Of a stretch of DNA of 43,533 nt, positions 42,872 through 43,533 are shown one piece after another. The translations under genes were made by a program, and so were the position numbers. The notes below the pieces were generated by a model, which worked only from the letters and a program-made list of their open reading frames with translations, made no database searches and was not told the origin of the DNA. Source of the stretch: Chryseolinea sp. (lineage in GTDB: Bacteria; Bacteroidota; Bacteroidia; Cytophagales; Cyclobacteriaceae); contig JAICGJ010000022.1 in assembly GCA_025923195.1 (NCBI GenBank), positions 1 through 43,533 on the forward strand, written 5' to 3'. Every line of letters begins with the position of its first letter. Position 1 is the stretch's first letter.

Positions 42872-43533
42872 TTAGAATCGCATGAAGAACTCGGTGCCTT
42901 TGCCTACCGTTGACTTTACAGTTAATGTCCCCTGGTGTTGGCGCATAATCTGACGAGAGAGACTTAGTCCGATGCCGGACCCTGTTTTCTTTGTCGTGAA
43001 GAATGGGATGAATATTTTTTCCATGGCTTCGGGATCAATGCCGCTACCATTGTCTTTTATTGTAATCACCGGTCGGGACTTCTCGTTGACGTAGGCCTTA
43101 AGCTCTATTGTTTTGTCCGGCTGATCTTCGAACGACTGTATTGCGTTTCGTATCAAATTGATCATTACCTGTTCAATCATATTTTTATCAGCGGAAACGG
43201 TAAGATCCTCGGGATAAACGGACGTAATCAATTGTATTTCACGGTCGGCCAAGTCGCGCTTGTGCAAAATTGTAAGCTCATCAAAAAGGCACCTCACCTC
43301 TATTTGCGCCGGTCGTGGTTTTGGGATCGCGGTAAGGCTTCTGAATTCTTTCACAAAATGTATTAGTCCTTCACTTCGCTTGCTTATGGTCTGCAATGAA
43401 AGGTGGATATCTGCCAGCTGGTCCTTTGACAAGGGAGCGGGATTTAATTCATTGACGTGAGGCTTCAATTCTTCTTCAACTATCCCGGCCAGCGAAGATA
43501 TGGGCGTAACCGAATTCATGATCTCATGAGTAA
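42872..43533 (-). CDS. Sensor histidine kinase, N-terminus cut by window edge
   Basis: The frame runs from the right edge (THEIMNSVTPISSLAG) to a stop at 42872. The phospho-acceptor histidine is encoded at 43526-43528, just inside the window. About 220 residues are visible: the HisKA region, N-box (VMINLIRNAIQSF), G-boxes (DNGSGID, GSGIGLSLSRQI). The sensory part lies outside the window. The internal ATG at 43517-43519 is not the start, because it would remove the histidine. Confidence 0.9.
   Translation of the reverse strand, partial: THEIMNSVTPISSLAGIVEEELKPHVNELNPAPLSKDQLADIHLSLQTISKRSEGLIHFVKEFRSLTAIPKPRPAQIEVRCLFDELTILHKRDLADREIQLITSVYPEDLTVSADKNMIEQVMINLIRNAIQSFEDQPDKTIELKAYVNEKSRPVITIKDNGSGIDPEAMEKIFIPFFTTKKTGSGIGLSLSRQIMRQHQGTLTVKSTVGKGTEFFMRF

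Overview
The window looks like chromosomal DNA of a free-living Bacteroidota, most likely of the Cytophagia/Cytophagales type. The reasons are a SusC/SusD pair, a propeller-type two-component sensor, a minimal MlaE-MlaF-MlaD lipid transporter, weak Shine-Dalgarno sequences, and candidate promoters with the Bacteroidota -7 element (TAnnTTT). No rRNA, tRNA, CRISPR array, insertion sequence or phage gene was seen. Both ends cut a gene: a universal stress protein on the left and a histidine kinase on the right.

Positions 1-28266 form a long stress/low-energy island. It holds two universal stress proteins, an mlaEFD operon, a VIT-type transporter, a DUF6544-like membrane protein, an SRPBCC protein, a CDP-alcohol phosphatidyltransferase, a cupin, a flavodoxin, PEP synthase, an AI-2E family permease, OsmC, two unrelated L,D-transpeptidases, a PNPOx-like flavoprotein, a P-loop kinase plus aminoglycoside-phosphotransferase-like protein, a short HPF/RaiA ribosome-hibernation factor, Hsp20 and a zinc alcohol dehydrogenase. 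A heavy-metal RND efflux operon (9306-14857) sits inside the island but appears to be regulated separately. Two small uncharacterised families, a helical/coiled-coil protein and a TerB-like helical protein, each occur twice.

The main discovery is regulatory. The gaps between the island genes carry many copies of one palindrome, TGAY-N4-RTCA, which resembles the binding site of FNR/CRP-superfamily regulators. One copy, at 2968-2981, is a perfect TTGAT-N4-ATCAA. Eleven strict and several relaxed copies lie in about 3.3 kb of intergenic DNA. Five pairs are spaced exactly 22 bp apart. Six sites are followed, exactly 23 nt later, by a TA-starting -7 element, which is the geometry of class II activation. 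None were found upstream of the metal pump, the sigma factor, the SusCD locus or the genes to its right. The window therefore appears to hold an oxygen/redox-type regulon whose gene content resembles the mycobacterial DosR dormancy regulon. No CRP/FNR gene is present in the window.

Positions 28263-29097 encode an ECF sigma factor with an overlapping small membrane protein. Positions 29300-39281 are a nutrient-uptake locus: a 996-residue propeller sensor kinase, an overlapping NarL-type response regulator, a structured intergenic element with a terminator, SusC, SusD and a third lipoprotein, closed by a second terminator. Positions 39545-43533 hold a TPR histidine kinase, a diacylglycerol-kinase-like protein, an acyl carrier protein and the cut kinase.
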